Counted from the first letter of the stretch, positions 22,451-35,180 are shown. The stretch is DNA of 64,000 nucleotides from Paragonimus westermani (GCA_008508345.1 QNGE01001280.1:80763-144762); one strand, 5' to 3'. Program-made: numbers and translations. The notes: generated by a model from the letters alone, not told the origin.

Positions 22451-22623
22451 AAGGCAAAGATACGCACTACTGATGAGCTCTAATGAGAGCGAAACTCAAG
22501 TCTAGTGGTTCTTTTCGAAAGACACCGGCTGGCTGGAAAGTCTATCTGAATGCGAACGCTGCGATCAGATGTGAGTGATATTCAGCTTGAAAATAAACCA
22601 AATCCTCGACTACTCATCAGTAA
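22451..22623 (+). mobile_element. Inverted 3' part of the tRNA-hammerhead repeat, plus
   Basis: It starts at GCAAAGATACGCACTAC, immediately after the minus unit's ...TTTTCAAG, and runs through an intact hammerhead and tail to about 22623 (CTACTCATCAGTAAT). A short CAAG shared by both partners at the joint suggests template switching. The arrangement parallels 90-568. Confidence 0.85.
22464..22508 (+). ncRNA. Hammerhead ribozyme, intact core
   Basis: Stem I GCACTA (22464-22469) pairs with TAGTG of 22503-22508 (five of six pairs). The core is CTGATGA (22470-22476), stem II GCTCT/AGAGC with loop AATG (22477-22490, five perfect pairs), GAAA (22491-22494) and CTCAAGTC (22495-22502) with cleavage after C22502. 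Confidence 0.85.
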
Positions 22624-22799
22624 TCGAAACCATGAGCAACTGGCTGACCAGTGTCCTAATATCTCTTTTGTAAGTCTGATCGATAATTTGAGCTAACTCT
22701 ACTAACTTCTTATATGTTTGTGCCGGCCTGAAGATGAGTGATCAAAAGCATGCTCACCTAGATCTCTTTATTCTTATTATCTTAGTGAGCATATTTGAA

Positions 22800-23000
22800 C
22801 TGTGTGACAGTTTAGTCGAACGTAATTTCAAGTAAGCGGTGCGGTGACCAATGTAGTAGGCAGGATTTCAACTCTAGGCCGTGACAAGGATATGCTCTGC
22901 TGACCAGTACTGACAAAAATGTCACCCGTCTAGTGATTTTTGACAGATACTCACTGTAACGTCTGTATGAATGTGAAAACAATGGTCTCCTTGGGTGACG
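22800..23000 (+). repeat. Old decayed tRNA-hammerhead repeat
   Basis: GCGGTGACCAATG, ATTTCAACTCTAGGCCGTGAC and AAGGATATGC align to the promoter boxes and the run-up to the ribozyme. CTGACCA and GTCTAGTG remain from the hammerhead, but the core is mutated and stem II is lost. The GTCTGTATGAATGTG tail follows. Confidence 0.6.
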
Positions 23001-23004
23001 TTCA

Positions 23005-24985
23005 CGTCTAACCTTAAAAAATATGCAATCCGGGTCACTTTAAACTAGAGCTAGGAATTATACCCGAAGCCCTTACTTACTCCTTGCCAGCCAATTGGAT
23101 GTTGCCTAGATGTAAAAAGTGGCAAAACTGGTAAATTCAGTGAGCCGATGGTCCACTGGAAAATAAACCGTACATTTTGGCATTCGCTAGGAATATAGGG
23201 TGTGTGAAGAAAACTGGTGGGAAACATCGCATAAAGCGGCTTGTAAACTACAGATTCATCGTGCTGTCATGTTATCAGAACTGTGTCCGTTAAGGAAAGT
23301 ACTTAAGGACTGTCGATTGGAAAAGGCGGAGCAATAGGCTAGGAGCGTTGTTTGGTATCGTCTTTGATTCTACATTTATTTCTACGATTTTTAAGTGAAT
23401 TTATGCATCAACAGATGCAGTGACCTCTAAATAGGTGTACTTTTATTTGCGATAAAAAGGGGGAAAGTTGGCAACACCATCGGGTAAGTTTTTGAACAGA
23501 AAGTCGCAGGTTGTTGTGCCCATATGGGTCACCTATATCTAGTTAGTCTAGTAATAATTTTAGTCATGCTCCTTTCTTGATTTGGCCCAGAAACTAAGCG
23601 ACAATATTCCGATGTTTTTGGTAACATGTAAAGTAAGACGTCAAAAAGCTATTAAATCGAATTTTTAATGACAAATGTTGGGAAAACATCTAACATGGGT
23701 AAAATTTGCACGGTAAAATTCGTATGGTAGTCCCACCGTGATTACCATATATTTTGTAGATATATATTTTAGTCATTCCTAAACTACAGACGAGACCTAT
23801 ACTTTGCGTGTGAGACGCTATTGTGGATAGTGTACTATGTGCATAAAACAGATGATTTTTACAATATTTTTATATGAACAGTTGCACAATCTCTGTTGTC
23901 AAGTGACTTCGTCCGTTTCGATATAGTTTTGAAAAACTGCTGTTCTGTCTATAGGAACGGAGCTCCAGAGATGATGAGAAGTCTTTTGTAAGGTTTTGTT
24001 TGTCGATGAAAAATCGATTCTCGAAATTGCGAGTAATCAGTGCATTGTTCGGACAGTAAATTTGACAACAAAAGGAGTATGAGCAGTAGTTCATTGCTTT
24101 TTTGATGAAGCCGTCAACAAAGTAACCGGTACAAGCGGCTGAGTAGCGAACTCGAGATTTTCCAACAATTGATTGAGAACATAAAATCACGTCGTCCGCG
24201 GTAGATTTACCGTTCGGAAGTACGTTGGCTTTTACTAGGAAAATCTGCATTGTGAGTTTACAAATGTCCAAAAATTATTGATTTGGAACAGCGTTTTAAT
24301 ACTGTTAGTTGATGTGTAAAAGAAACACAGCCAAGTGGTCTTGCCGATGCAACGTAATAAAAAAATAATTGTCCACACTGTTGAAGATGTTTTTCCTTTG
24401 AAAAAAAATCCGAAACTTTGGAGCACAAAATTCAAGAGTGTAGACTTTTGTATTTTCAACAGTGAACAGAATTTAAAACAACTTCCTTTAAAGACTCGAC
24501 AAAATATTCAGATGGCCAAAATCGTATGACGTTGCCCAGATGAAAATAATGTACAATCTGAGAACGTTTGCTAAGGGAACGTAAGCACAGTTAAAGACAT
24601 TGAAGGAGATTAGAACTAGCCTCACCACCAATTCTTCACAGACGCATCCGATTGAACTACCACGGTAACTGAAGCATCAACACGAACTGTGTTTGAACAC
24701 AGAAAGAGACTTTCAACGTTTCAACAAATTACAAAAAGCGACTCATTCTGGTGTGCAACAGATCACTGGATAGATTGGTGACGCCCATATTGTGGATTTT
24801 TCTCGAGTAAGCTACTAGTTTTTCATGGGGATGGGTTCCAGTCTATTGTTAAGGTCGGTACCATCAGATCAACCACTTGCAATCGTAACCACTTTAAAAA
24901 ACTTTCACTGACCCCAATACCCAAATGTCGATTAGTCCACTCTATGTAGCATTTGCTGCAACAACGTGAAAAATTGCAATTCACG
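23005..24985. other. No recognised gene; AT-rich open frames
   Basis: A 133-codon minus frame (23870-24271) and a 64-codon plus frame (24335-24529, PMQRNKKIIVHTVEDVF) are the only notable ones. Neither has a motif I recognise, and neither has clear splice borders. They may be transposon remnants or chance frames. Confidence 0.35.
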
Positions 24986-24989
24986 TGCG

Positions 24990-25065
24990 TTGTGGCTTCA
25001 GCAGTTTGAACACTCCGCGATCAGGACTTCTCACTTAGGTTGAAGCTAGTCTTCATTAAAATATC
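24990..25065 (-). repeat. Fragment of the tRNA-hammerhead repeat, left segment
   Basis: CTCCGCGATCAGGACTTCTC and the following AGGTTGAAG match the GCGATTAGGACTT...CAGGTCGA part of the unit on the minus strand. It lies just beyond the 3' end of the minus-strand PLE at 25045-26600, the same position as the unit at 35185-35480. Confidence 0.5.
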
Positions 25066-26600
25066 TGAGCATGGAACAGCTCATTCCCTGCATAAGGTTG
25101 AACAAAACCGTTAGAACAGGAAAACCGGTATTTGTATTGACTCTTCAGTGTCAAACTTACAATAACATGAACCGGCTTTGTTATATCGAACAGCTAGTGG
25201 GTTGTTGGGATGAATATTTGATCGGCGGGTTGGTAAAGGTTACTGAGTCCATGGCAGGTTCAAGCTCACGAACAACTGTTTCTGAGTACAGTCAGTCGAC
25301 TGATTGCGACAGTCTCAGCAAGCCGCAAGAATTTTGGACTGGGATGATGTGATAAGATTTTGAATGTGCAGGTCGGGTCGTGTATTGGGACTATGGTCAT
25401 TGGTTGCCTGCGTGTTTCAACGATATTGTCGTTCTTCGGTAATACGGAGTTCTGCACACATTCAGGCAAATGTTTCTTCATTCTGGAGATCAAACACCTC
25501 TCGGTTCTGCCTATGTAACTTTGTTTGTAGTTACATGTAAATTGGTAGATACAATGTGACATGACGCCGACAGGTTGATCTCCTTTGATGGAAGGAACAG
25601 GCAGTTTCTGAGTTCGATCTAATGCACAAATTCGGCTGCAAAAAATATTCGTTCAATCGAATTCACTAATCTTTGTGTTGTCTCATGTATATCGTAAAAG
25701 CAATTATATATGAACCTTATCCTTTTTCACAGTGAACGCCTGTTGGGATGGCGGTTTCGGTCTACTACATTTTTATGTGAAACGTTTTACATAGCCATTC
25801 GATTGGGGTACGGACGTGATCAAGTCTAGTTCCCCAACCAGGCTGTCCTGTGTGCAGATTAGTCTTTGGTGTGTGACTAGTGTGTCCATTAGTGCGCGTT
25901 TGTGATGGACCGGTGTGAAACAACTGAAGTTCAGGCATTGACCGGACCATGTGGATTTTCTATAGAGAGCTCTTCTAATAGACACATCTTCCCGATGAAT
26001 TATGCGTATGTCTAGAAACGTCAGACAATTATCGGTCTCAAACCCACATGTTACTTTCAGGTTGGAATGACAACTACTTAAGGGCTGCACTAGGTTATCT
26101 ATTGCCTGTTTGGACAGACTGAATACCAGTGCAGCATCGACGTAGCGTTTTTAGCATGACCCACTCGCTATGTCTGTGGCTAACTTTTGCTCAATCCTTA
26201 AGATGAAAAAGTCTGCTAAGATGGGCCATAGTGGAATTCCCATGGCTACCCCCATCTGCGATTCTGCAAAGAATGCACTGGTGACTTCTGCTGGCAGGCT
26301 GGTCGGCCCACAAGAGGCTGTGCAGTGGTTTGGACAAAGATCGAAGCCCTCCGTATCCGTCTCCACTCTACGGGGATTGTTGGGAAAAACACTGCTTGAC
26401 CTGAGCGACGCGTCCGAATGGAAGATGTTGATACAGCAGTTTATCGAAGGTCTTCTGACGGCTGTTCACACTATATACCTCAGCAGATGGAGTGGTGATG
26501 GATCCACAAAAGTAACGTGAGAGGTGTAAGCTGTGCTCGTAGGTGTGATTAATGACTTTGTCAAGAGGACACCGGAGGAAATGCAATGAGCAATGAAGCA
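25045..26600 (-). pseudogene. Penelope-like element, decayed minus copy
   Basis: Read on the minus strand: RT motif B GVAMGIPLWPILADF (near 26260-26215), YVDA in place of YVDD (near 26150), FLDIRIIHRED, STWSGQCLNF and NGYVKRF (to about 25775). It then continues KLPVPSIKGDQPVG and the GIY-YIG start CIYQFTCNYKQSYIGRTERC (near 25555-25495), ending LRLAETVAISRL. The region from 25265 to 25045 is a 3' tail shared with 35480-35710. Frames change several times and the catalytic motif is altered. The segment upstream of 26370 is only tentatively PLE. Confidence 0.8.
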
Positions 26601-27034
26601 ACTAACACCGGAAGTCACTGCGTTGTGTACATCCTGGAAGAAGGATAACCAAGAAGCTTGGTCAGTTGTAGCAGAATATACGGGGAGAGAGTGCGCGCCT
26701 TTACCAATCGTTCAAGTGGTCCTGTATGAATCGTTCCACGAATATTCCTTCGATGATAAGGGCTGTACATAAATCTGTTAAGGTTGCCGGGAAGGTCGAT
26801 CAGTGCTCGATCGCTGTGAAGACGGCTATTTCGTTGATTGTTCGTAGAGGGAAGCTAAACGTAGAAATGGCACCAGTAGTTTCCAGAACAGATTGGCTGC
26901 ATATTCACCTGATTGACGGTATGAGAGAGTGCAAATTCGATGTTACAAACTAAATCGTGAAGAAATGCTTTGGTTTACTTACCGAAACCTGACAACTAAT
27001 CACTGAGGCCCAATTCCCCGCTGCATGGGATGGC

Positions 27035-27862
27035 ATGTTTGGGCTGATCTCTGACATTTGGGGAATGGTAACAGAATGGCATCAACTGAATACACACCGC
27101 CAGGATGTAGTACCTATTCTCCAATTTAAGGTTGGGAAATACGCCGTTATCCACGAAGAACGAGTATTTGTATGGCTTCTGCAACTACATTGCAAATGCA
27201 ATACAGACGACCTGAGGATTCCGGCTTCACAGATGTCGCAATCTATCAGTTCTTCTCAAGGAAGAATCAGAAATGTAAATATCAGAAATATTAGGTAGCG
27301 GCGTCAACAAAAAAGCGAACATCCTGTTCTTCTCTGTTCTTCTTTTGAGGAAAGAATCCCATGGGAAATACCCATTTTGCCTAGATTTTAGGGGACTGAA
27401 TGAGACAACGCAGATCACAGATATATAAGTACCGTCCGTCACTGATATTGTCGGTAGGCTGCAAAAGGCAAATTTGTTTATGGTCCTTGATGCACGCTCC
27501 AGATGCTGGCAGATGTCACTCCTAGCTTCGGATCGTGAGAAAGTTGTGTTTATGGTGGATAAAAAGCAGTACCATTTCAAGCGCATGTCATTTGGTTTAT
27601 CCGAGGCACCGTTCACATTCCGACATTTGATGATACATTTGGTAAAACGACTGGATGATGTATAGGTATGGAAAGGTTGTACTGTGATATATCGCAACAC
27701 AGAATCGGAACCTGCAACACACTTTGATGATATCTTAAAACCAATCCAGATCTATGGGCCCTGCATCAGTTTTGACAATTCGGAACTCGAACAGCTAGCA
27801 GTGGAGTTACATAGACACAAGCCTGGTCATGGTGAAATCAGGTCAATGTCAAAGAAAATGTG
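27035..27862 (+). pseudogene. Ty3/Gypsy-like reverse transcriptase relic
   Basis: FCLDFRGLNETTQITD (from 27375), DIVGRLQKANLFMVLDARSR, then MSLLASDREKVVFM and YHFKRMSFGLSEAPFTFRHL (to about 27630) match the ordered RT blocks of LTR retrotransposon Pol. A stop interrupts the frame near 27425, another occurs at 27663-27665, and the YLDD box is replaced by an unrelated string, so the enzyme is dead. HQLNTHRQDVVPI near 27080 may be the linker upstream of RT. The open frame on the opposite strand (27227-27700) is its shadow. No LTRs were identified. Confidence 0.72.
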
Positions 27863-28009
27863 AACAGCAAATCAAACCTAAGTGAGAGGACCTGGTCAAG
27901 GAATTGTAGGCTGAACTGAATAGCACGAACGGACCGGTTGAACAGTATTTACACTAGACTGCGGTTGAGCACACAGGAATGCTTGTACAGTCATGCCCAC
28001 CATGAGGGT

Positions 28010-28125
28010 ATTGGCATTGTGGTTAACACGCTAGTCTAACAAACCGAGCAGCCGAAGTGCACATTCCAGTCCGGACGAGAATACGAAGGCTATGATGAAT
28101 AGGGGCAGTGTTCATTTCGAAAGAA
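28010..28125 (+). repeat. Possible very old tRNA-hammerhead repeat
   Basis: GGCATTGTGGTTAACACG resembles the box A segment, and CATTTCGAAAGAATCG resembles the segment after the ribozyme. The ribozyme core is not recognisable. Confidence 0.3.
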
Positions 28126-28859
28126 TCGACATGTACGAAAGATATACCGCATCTTCACCTTAACGAATTTTGATCAGCACGTAAATTTACCGACCTAATA
28201 TCTCACAGCAATTCTGTCGTCAATGGCGAGAAAACCACCGTTGCCGTGGCAGCTAATGAGAACAAATCAGTGGCTGATTTCTTCGATAGTTATATAGTGG
28301 GGCTGGCCGACTGAAGTGGTTTTTCTTATCCCATCGTAGGGTTTAAACAGCGACATGCAGAGAAAGCCAAAACCTGAATGTCTTTCATGCAAAGTATAGA
28401 GGATCGAATAATTTTGATAGGTTACTTCAAAACAGAGACAACAAACCACTCACAGACGTGACATCACGAGTCACATGGAGCGGAACTTTATCTCTGTTAT
28501 CACTAGAAACTCGGCAGATTTCGGCGCGGAATTTGTTTCAACAACTGACGATCAGTTGACGTTTGTATCACCAGGTGCTGGAGCACATTAACTTCGACGC
28601 ATCCACTTTTTACCATAGAGTCGCCTTTTGCGAAGGAACCTGTGAGAAGGTTTACCGTATTGTGAATGGTTTGCAATTACGATTACATATATGTATATCA
28701 CACTGCTGTTGAAGAGAGAATACTTTTGTGATCTTATTAAAAACGATAATAAATTGGTCGAATTGCCAAAAGTTTACTTGAACGAATAGCTTTTAAGGCT
28801 CATTCTTAATATGCGGTGACATCTATAAACACTAGCAACGGGATCTTCATTAGGATCAT

Positions 28860-29080
28860 TGATGATAGGTAGATCGGTGCAAGCGAACGAAACTCAAACA
28901 TGAATGCCACTGTAGACCGTCAGGCTGACGGTGATTATCAGGTCGTCCATCCACCTTTTTCTATAGAATTCCATCGGTTAGATCAAAACTCGTTCGCCAG
29001 CTAACATTGGCCACTGCCGAGGCCATTGCAGTCCGGCTACGTACTCCAACCTCGTGTGAGTAGAACGAGTCCGTTTAATT
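28860..29080 (+). pseudogene. Penelope-like element, C-terminal fragment
   Basis: LTLATAEAIAVRLRTPTSCE (near 28998-29055) matches the end of the GIY-YIG domain (AAAEAIAIRLLSPHYV in PLE1, VEAIEIRLTDP in PLE2). Upstream sequence is too decayed to follow, so the 5' limit is approximate. Confidence 0.55.
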
Positions 29081-29089
29081 GCTCCATCT

Positions 29090-30285
29090 ATTCTGACAAC
29101 TGGTTAACTTACCCGACCGATTTGTATGTAGGTAGCACTCAATCGGCCTTCACACACATGAAAATGTGACTTATGACCCATACCAAGTTTAGCATATGAT
29201 TGTTTATATATTGATGTTTTACGACTGTAACAACCTAGGGAGATTTTTTCAAACACAAGTTCATTACACTCTGTAGTCTGAATCTCAGTTCACTCGTTCT
29301 TAGTCCATTCCCATTACTCTCGACTGGGTGCAACTGCCAGTCATTTTGAGCTGAATCTTAATAAGGCCTTCTTTTGTGAACTGGCCACAATTCCGGCGTC
29401 GCTCGGTATTTTACATATATTACACCGTGTTTCAATTCGTCAACTTTGCAGATAGCATTATGAGTTAGATTACCCAAACTAGAAAGGGTTGTCAGTCAGA
29501 TGATCAGAGGGAACAGTCAGTTACCTGACAAGTCTAAACAACTGTAGAAGTCCAGAAGCCGAATTCTACAGTTAATAATCAGTCACTAACGGTCTGTTCG
29601 TTACTGATTCCTGACTACCAGCTCGAGGGATAAATCGAAAATTCTACGACCTGTGTGGACAGAATAAAATAGGTTCAACTCTCGAGCATGTATGCTGTCA
29701 ACAAGCAACAGTTTTTCGTTCATTTTCTTTACAATAGGAAATATTGTGTTATTGAGAAGGGAAAAAACGTATCTTCCAAACCTTGTTGAGCTCCTGCATT
29801 AATCTCTACAATTCCTGACGTTTATTAAACGCATGATTGTGAAAGAGGCACTAATATATCCATGTTTGGTCCAACACATTGTTTGCAAAATACTACGGAC
29901 TGAGTACTTTAAAGTTTCAGATCGGTAGCTACTACTGTTTAGATGAGGATGCTGAAAGTTGATTCGTGCAAGTTCTGAAATACATAAATGTCACAAAATG
30001 AATATCAAAAATGTCACAGTGTGTGCTTGCTTGTACTGTCTAAGGCACTTTTAACGTGCAGTCACTGACAGATATGCCACAGCATATTACTTATAAAACG
30101 CAGACCTTGAAACTGGAAGCGGATTAGCATACCGCAAGGGAAGTTAAGCAGGCGTGCGTAACTTTGATCCAGTTTTCATTATACTTTCATATACTGTGCG
30201 ACACCATATATATTTAGTACTATCATACACATGCACAAGTGATGATTGTCAGAGGATTTTATTTGAGATAATTTAAATACCACTC
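29090..30285. other. No gene seen
   Basis: The stretch is AT-rich and holds no open frame worth reporting and no repeat I could match. Confidence 0.5.
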
Positions 30286-30289
30286 ACAA

Positions 30290-30900
30290 GTGACCACAAC
30301 TGCACGCTCCAACAGAATTTCCAGTCAGACACTTACAAAACAAAATATTAGACTAGAGTTTCACTTTAGTTAGAGCCTGTCAATAGTGCGCATCCTTACC
30401 ACGGCCGGGATTTGAACTTCGGCCACGTTTTCATGAGGCAACCGTGTTGACCAGTGCGCCACCAATCTCACATTAGGCACTACTGAATCCTCATATGTGA
30501 ACTTTTAACCACTTTCGCTTGTGAGCAATGCTTTACTTGCCAGACCGCCCTGAAAGGAGACATAATAACTGCCCTGTTAACTCCAATCGATGAACCCTCG
30601 ACTAGGACTTCTACCCAAGTTGAAATGACAGCAATCATTAATTTTTGGAGCAATGTTTTGATTACTGATGAACATTAGGGATCTTGGTTTTCATACAGAT
30701 TCAACATCCGTACAAGTGATCGCAGCTGTCGCATTTTCACAAACTTTCCAGCCAGCCTCTTTCGAAAGGGGGCACTAGACTCGAGTTTCGCTCTAATTAG
30801 AGCTCGCCAATAGTGCATATCCTTGCCACGGCCGGCATTTGAACTCCAGCCACGATTTTGTGAGGCAACCGTGTTGACCACTGCGCCATGACCATTACGC
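30290..30900 (-). mobile_element. Head-to-tail tandem of tRNA-hammerhead units
   Basis: Two units lie in direct tandem on the minus strand. The hammerhead remnants are at about 30348-30390 and 30772-30816, some 425 bases apart. The joint near 30660-30730 runs from one unit's end (ATTACTGATGA...CTTGGTTTTCA) straight into the next unit's start (AAGTGATCGCAGC) with nothing between. Both promoters are recognisable (GACCACTGCGCCA near 30876-30888). The left unit's core reads TTGACAG and the right one's TTGGCGA, so both ribozymes are probably inactive, although the stems of the right one are perfect. Confidence 0.82.
30772..30816 (-). ncRNA. Hammerhead ribozyme, core mutated
   Basis: Stem I GCACTA/TAGTGC and stem II GCTCT/AGAGC pair perfectly, and GAAA and CTCGAGTC are intact. 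The core, however, is TTGGCGA instead of CTGANGA, changing two residues that are normally invariant. It is therefore expected to be inactive. Confidence 0.7.
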
Positions 30901-30948
30901 TTCAAAAAAGCATGACTAGATTTCTAAGCCTGCCTACGGTATAGATAT

Positions 30949-30993
30949 GCACTACTTACTAGCTCTAACAAGAGCGAAACTCGAGTCTAGTAC
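30949..30993 (+). ncRNA. Hammerhead ribozyme, decayed, inverted to the tandem
   Basis: Stem II GCTCT/AGAGC (30962-30975), GAAA and CTCGAGTC are intact, but the core reads CTTACTA and one stem I pair is lost. It faces the minus-strand tandem at 30290-30900, repeating the inverted layout seen at 90-568 and 22015-22623. Confidence 0.65.
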
Positions 30994-31049
30994 TTCGTTT
31001 TGAAAGTGCGTGGTTGAGAAATTTTAATACTGTGTACCCGCGATCCATT

Positions 31050-31200
31050 TTTATTGACGTCTGATTTATACGAAACCCAATTTCCATACTACTAATCGTT
31101 TTTATGTCATATTCGAAGCGTGGTGGATAATTAATTGGTGGGCTAGGAAAGATCACTAATTCTGGGCTAGGTTCAAGTTCACGGTCAAGTGACACCATGG
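31050..31200 (-). pseudogene. Relic of a PLE 3' end
   Basis: GGTTCAAGTTCACGG (near 31169) and the preceding GTGGATAATTAATTGGTGGG correspond to the 3' tails of the PLE copies at 25045-25290 and 35480-35710. It sits next to hammerhead repeats, as those tails do. Confidence 0.5.
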
Positions 31201-31204
31201 AGCA

Positions 31205-34200
31205 ATTCGGACCAAAAGGAGAAGAGTGTCAACAGATAGGTTGTGAGGAGAAGACTTTCAGTGGTTTCTACGATGTAACAGCATGATTACATACGGATTT
31301 GGATACCGGCAGGTTTTCTAATTGCAGTCAAGAGCTGACTGACCAAAGAACCTGTGATTAGCAGGTAAACTTTTGAAAATTTATTATAGATGGATTCAAG
31401 GCAAAGTGAGGAACACGTTAATGAGCCAGAAAATGCCATTCCGTTAGCTCATAATTTTAGTAATCCATGAATGTCGCTTTTCATCTTGCGATTTCTGGAT
31501 GATAAAAGGACGTCAAAGAATCATATCTTTGCATAGTCATTTTTGTCACAGGCACCTAATTCTCTTTCTGTTGTGTTCCACTACAATCCTGGTATCAACC
31601 GACTTGAAAACAAAATTCATCTCCCTGTCGCATATGATTCATCTGATTTCCAGCACGGTGAGTAAAACACGTCTTTCTCACGGCAGCATTTTGCATGCTT
31701 CATCTGAGCCAATACAAACGTGAATGTCTTATTGGCATACGTAAGTAGTCATGAACGAGGAGCATAAACTGTCTTGTGTAATTTAACAACCTGTCCTGTG
31801 GTCAGTGTTTTAAATAATCTGGGCTTCGTATGACTAAAGTGTAATAGTTAGTACAACACATGGCTTCGCTGGTAAACAGCATAGCGCTGATCGAAAATGA
31901 CGGTTCGCGCACATAGGCTAAAGGCAGTCCTCAACGTCAAGAAGACCATGATCTGAAAGCGACCGTTGAAAACGTGCACCTGCGTTGTTCGAAAGATGTA
32001 ATCGAAAAAACTGTGTTCGGAGGTGCATCTCCTAACGCAGCATCCGGAGTGCGTCAAGCAATATCAATCGATCGACCCAGTTTGGATGGTATGGCCTTGT
32101 TGGGTGGTCTGGTTTCACACAGCCAATCAGATTGTAGCCGTGTGGTGGAACTTCCGTGCGTTATCTGGAATGCGTGAACCCGCGTTCGCTTTCTGATGAT
32201 CTCGGCAACGTGATTTGTTCGAACGCTCTGACTACCATATGTGACCGTTTCACTTAATTCGTTCTGCGTCTCACTGCCATGTACGATCCTCTCATTATGT
32301 GTGTTGTTGGCCGTATGATAATCGTTTCACACTATAAAATTAGAGCCCCGTGGCCCAGTTCTGACTAGTTTTTCCAATAAAAGGTGTTGTTACGCCTCTT
32401 GTCTTTCTCGGTTTTAGATCAAAGGTTTGAGCGTGTTTTAGAAAAAAAACGATCCAATGGATTGGGTCCTCACTGTTGATTTGCAAGACAGTGGCCAGGT
32501 TCGTCGCCGTATTATTTTATGTGCCTTATGATGGATGTCTGACAATAAACAACTTCGCAGTCTGCAGCTACAATAGTACAATGTCTTCCTGGATGGGACT
32601 GGACTCATTTTAGTCGTCAACAAGTTTATGGTGTCTGGTTCAGGTAGGTTTCGTTCTTCTGCATCAGAATGGGCCACCTGTTATCAATTAGTTGATTAAC
32701 CTTCAGGTTTAAATAATTCTCTTTTTGTAGCTGTATACACCAGGAAATCTGGTAAATCTTCCTAATAGAGCAAAGGCAAACTAGCTTCCAGCTTTGATTC
32801 AGATTGGCTTACAAGTTGCAACTCACTCTAACTGCTTGCAATTTGGGCTTACCAAGTGGTCAACTTGCCTCACTGTTAATTTGCGATTTTGTGCATTTTC
32901 ACGTCCGGGAACGATAAATGGTCACAGTGATGTAAATGCTAGGTCGACATAGATGTATGAGTGGCTGTGGCTTTGACTCCAGAGTCCACTGTAAACTTAC
33001 TGTAACAGAACGCCTGATCTTCCTGGACATGTGCAAACCCATTCGACTTTCAGAAGCACGGTCCACCCTTTATATTTCATTGTTTGTATTCTGTATTGCT
33101 ATAGCAACTTCAGTATTTGACAAGTTTGCCTATTCGACTCAAGTTATGGAGACTAACTTCGGGGTAGGGTATAAACAGCTGCTGGATGATGTGCAAAATT
33201 GATAAGCATCATCGTGTTAGCACCTCAAACAGGAATTGAAGAATATTATTAGTGGGGCAGTCAGACTTGGATATCAGGCGGACTGCCACATTAGACACTT
33301 TTACTGGTTGTCGAGTTCTGAACAGAAGATGAGCCCAACAGATTCACTGACTACTGCTTTTTTGTTATCTAGCCAGTGATGAGTACTATGAAAATTTAGT
33401 TTCATGGCTTCCTCACACAACTGAAAGTTACGTTAAATTGCAAGACTCCCTTGAATTGCATATGAGAAGAGAGTGCTGTGTTCAGCAGCCGAAGGATCTT
33501 ACATTCTAATACTGTGATGAAGGTATCTGCTAATAGTGGTTCGAAAGTTAATCTCACAGCGACTTCCTTCTGACAGTATATTTTCTTATCGCTCTGAAAC
33601 TAAACAGTCGGCGCGTAAATTTATGACGATCGCTAGAGCGTGACTCCGAACAATTCAGAATGTTAACTTTCAGACCAAATATACTCACAGAAATAGCAGA
33701 GAGTCTTTACAAGAATCACGTTCGTAAACGGAGGAGTAAACACAGAAGGGAAATGCTTCACTTTGCGAAATGTGCATACGGACGAAATCGGCAAACTCGA
33801 ACATCTGTTATAATGAATGCATTATCACGTGTTTTCTCAGAGACTCTAGCGTATCGGGGGGCCACGGAGTAAACGAGTTTACAGGAAAGCCATTGTGGTC
33901 AGTTCACTAACCACCTGAGTCGGTGAACAAGCTGCAATGGTTCATCTGAACAAGTTTAAAATGTCTGGATCATATGAGATTTTGGCTTACCAAAGCAAAA
34001 AGATTCACAAAATTTCTTGTTTTATTTGGTGAGTGAACCAAAAGACATGCCGGGATTGGTCCGACAATATTGATTTACTGTTAACACTTGAGTAAGATGG
34101 ATTCGTTTGGTGTACGAATTTAAAGTTTCCCTCTTCAAATAATTGGTTTAATGCGACCCCGTAAAAGTGGCTCCTGGATGAGAATGTTTTTCTTTTGGGG

Positions 34201-35180
34201 TTTCTTCTTGGATATTGCTGAGTAAGTATAAGTTGGTCGTAAATGTTTGCTAGCATAATGAGTCTGAACCGGGACGGTTTCTTGATTGGAGGAGGTTCAG
34301 CCAATCAGTGTTCGCGCACAAGCTGTTACAGGTGCATTACGGTCAGACTGGCACCAGCCAATCACAGACGGTGATTAGCTGCTGTTGAAAGCATATCTGT
34401 TCCAAACAGCCCAGCTGCTAGATGCTAGGCCGTGGAACAACACAACCATAAAGTGGCCAATAAAAACGTGAGAACATCTGTCACCTAACGGCAGTCGTAA
34501 GTGCTGTTGCTCCTTTACAAAATGGTGCTATTTTTCAAAAAATTGAGGTCGCCTATTGTTGCTCAGATTTCTTTTTTGACTTTCCTCAGAGGGGTAGCTC
34601 AGTACGCGATAGCTAGCAGGATTCAAAGATTTTATATGAAATTTACTGATCTGAAGAAACTCAGAATTCCTACGTGCATTTGAATCTGCGTTGAGCGGAT
34701 TAGAAAACAAAGTGAGTCGGATGACTGTTTCTGTTTCATTGGGATGGGAATAGAAAGGATGCAGAACACAAAGTCGGAGGATAATGGATGGGATATAAAC
34801 TCAAATGTTTCCTACGAATATACTACAATCATACCATCACAAAGAACGCACAACAACTGACTAGCTTCATCATTGACAGATCGAGTGCAGTTTCATTCTA
34901 TTTCACTGATTCTTATGATCATTTTTTCTGGAGACCCGATCCGGTATCCCAAATATGAGCATCAAGGTTACGCTTGTTGCTCGAGTCTCTGATTCGAGTC
35001 CAGCCCAAGTTCAGTTTTTCCACGGTTGATTGTGTTTTAAACGAACATGGCAGTTTACCGTCCAATTCCATATAACAAGCAACTTAGCCTCGTAGTCAGG
35101 TTTTTTGTATCCGCGCTTAAAGACGCTCAACACCACTCATAAATGAATGCAGCCCCCGCATTTCAGTAAACTTTCATTTA
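31205..35180. other. No supportable gene
   Basis: Several short frames occur (32936-33202 with one hydrophobic stretch; 33660-33872; 34005-34304 minus). None shows a recognised motif. A tRNA-like phrase GGGTAGCTCAGT near 34592 lacks the other arms. Confidence 0.45.

Noticed and set aside
27227..27700. 157-codon minus open frame
   Set aside because: It is the antisense shadow of the Gypsy-like RT on the plus strand.
34585..34640. GGGTAGCTCAGT as a tRNA gene
   Set aside because: Only the D-arm phrase is present; acceptor and T arms cannot be paired.
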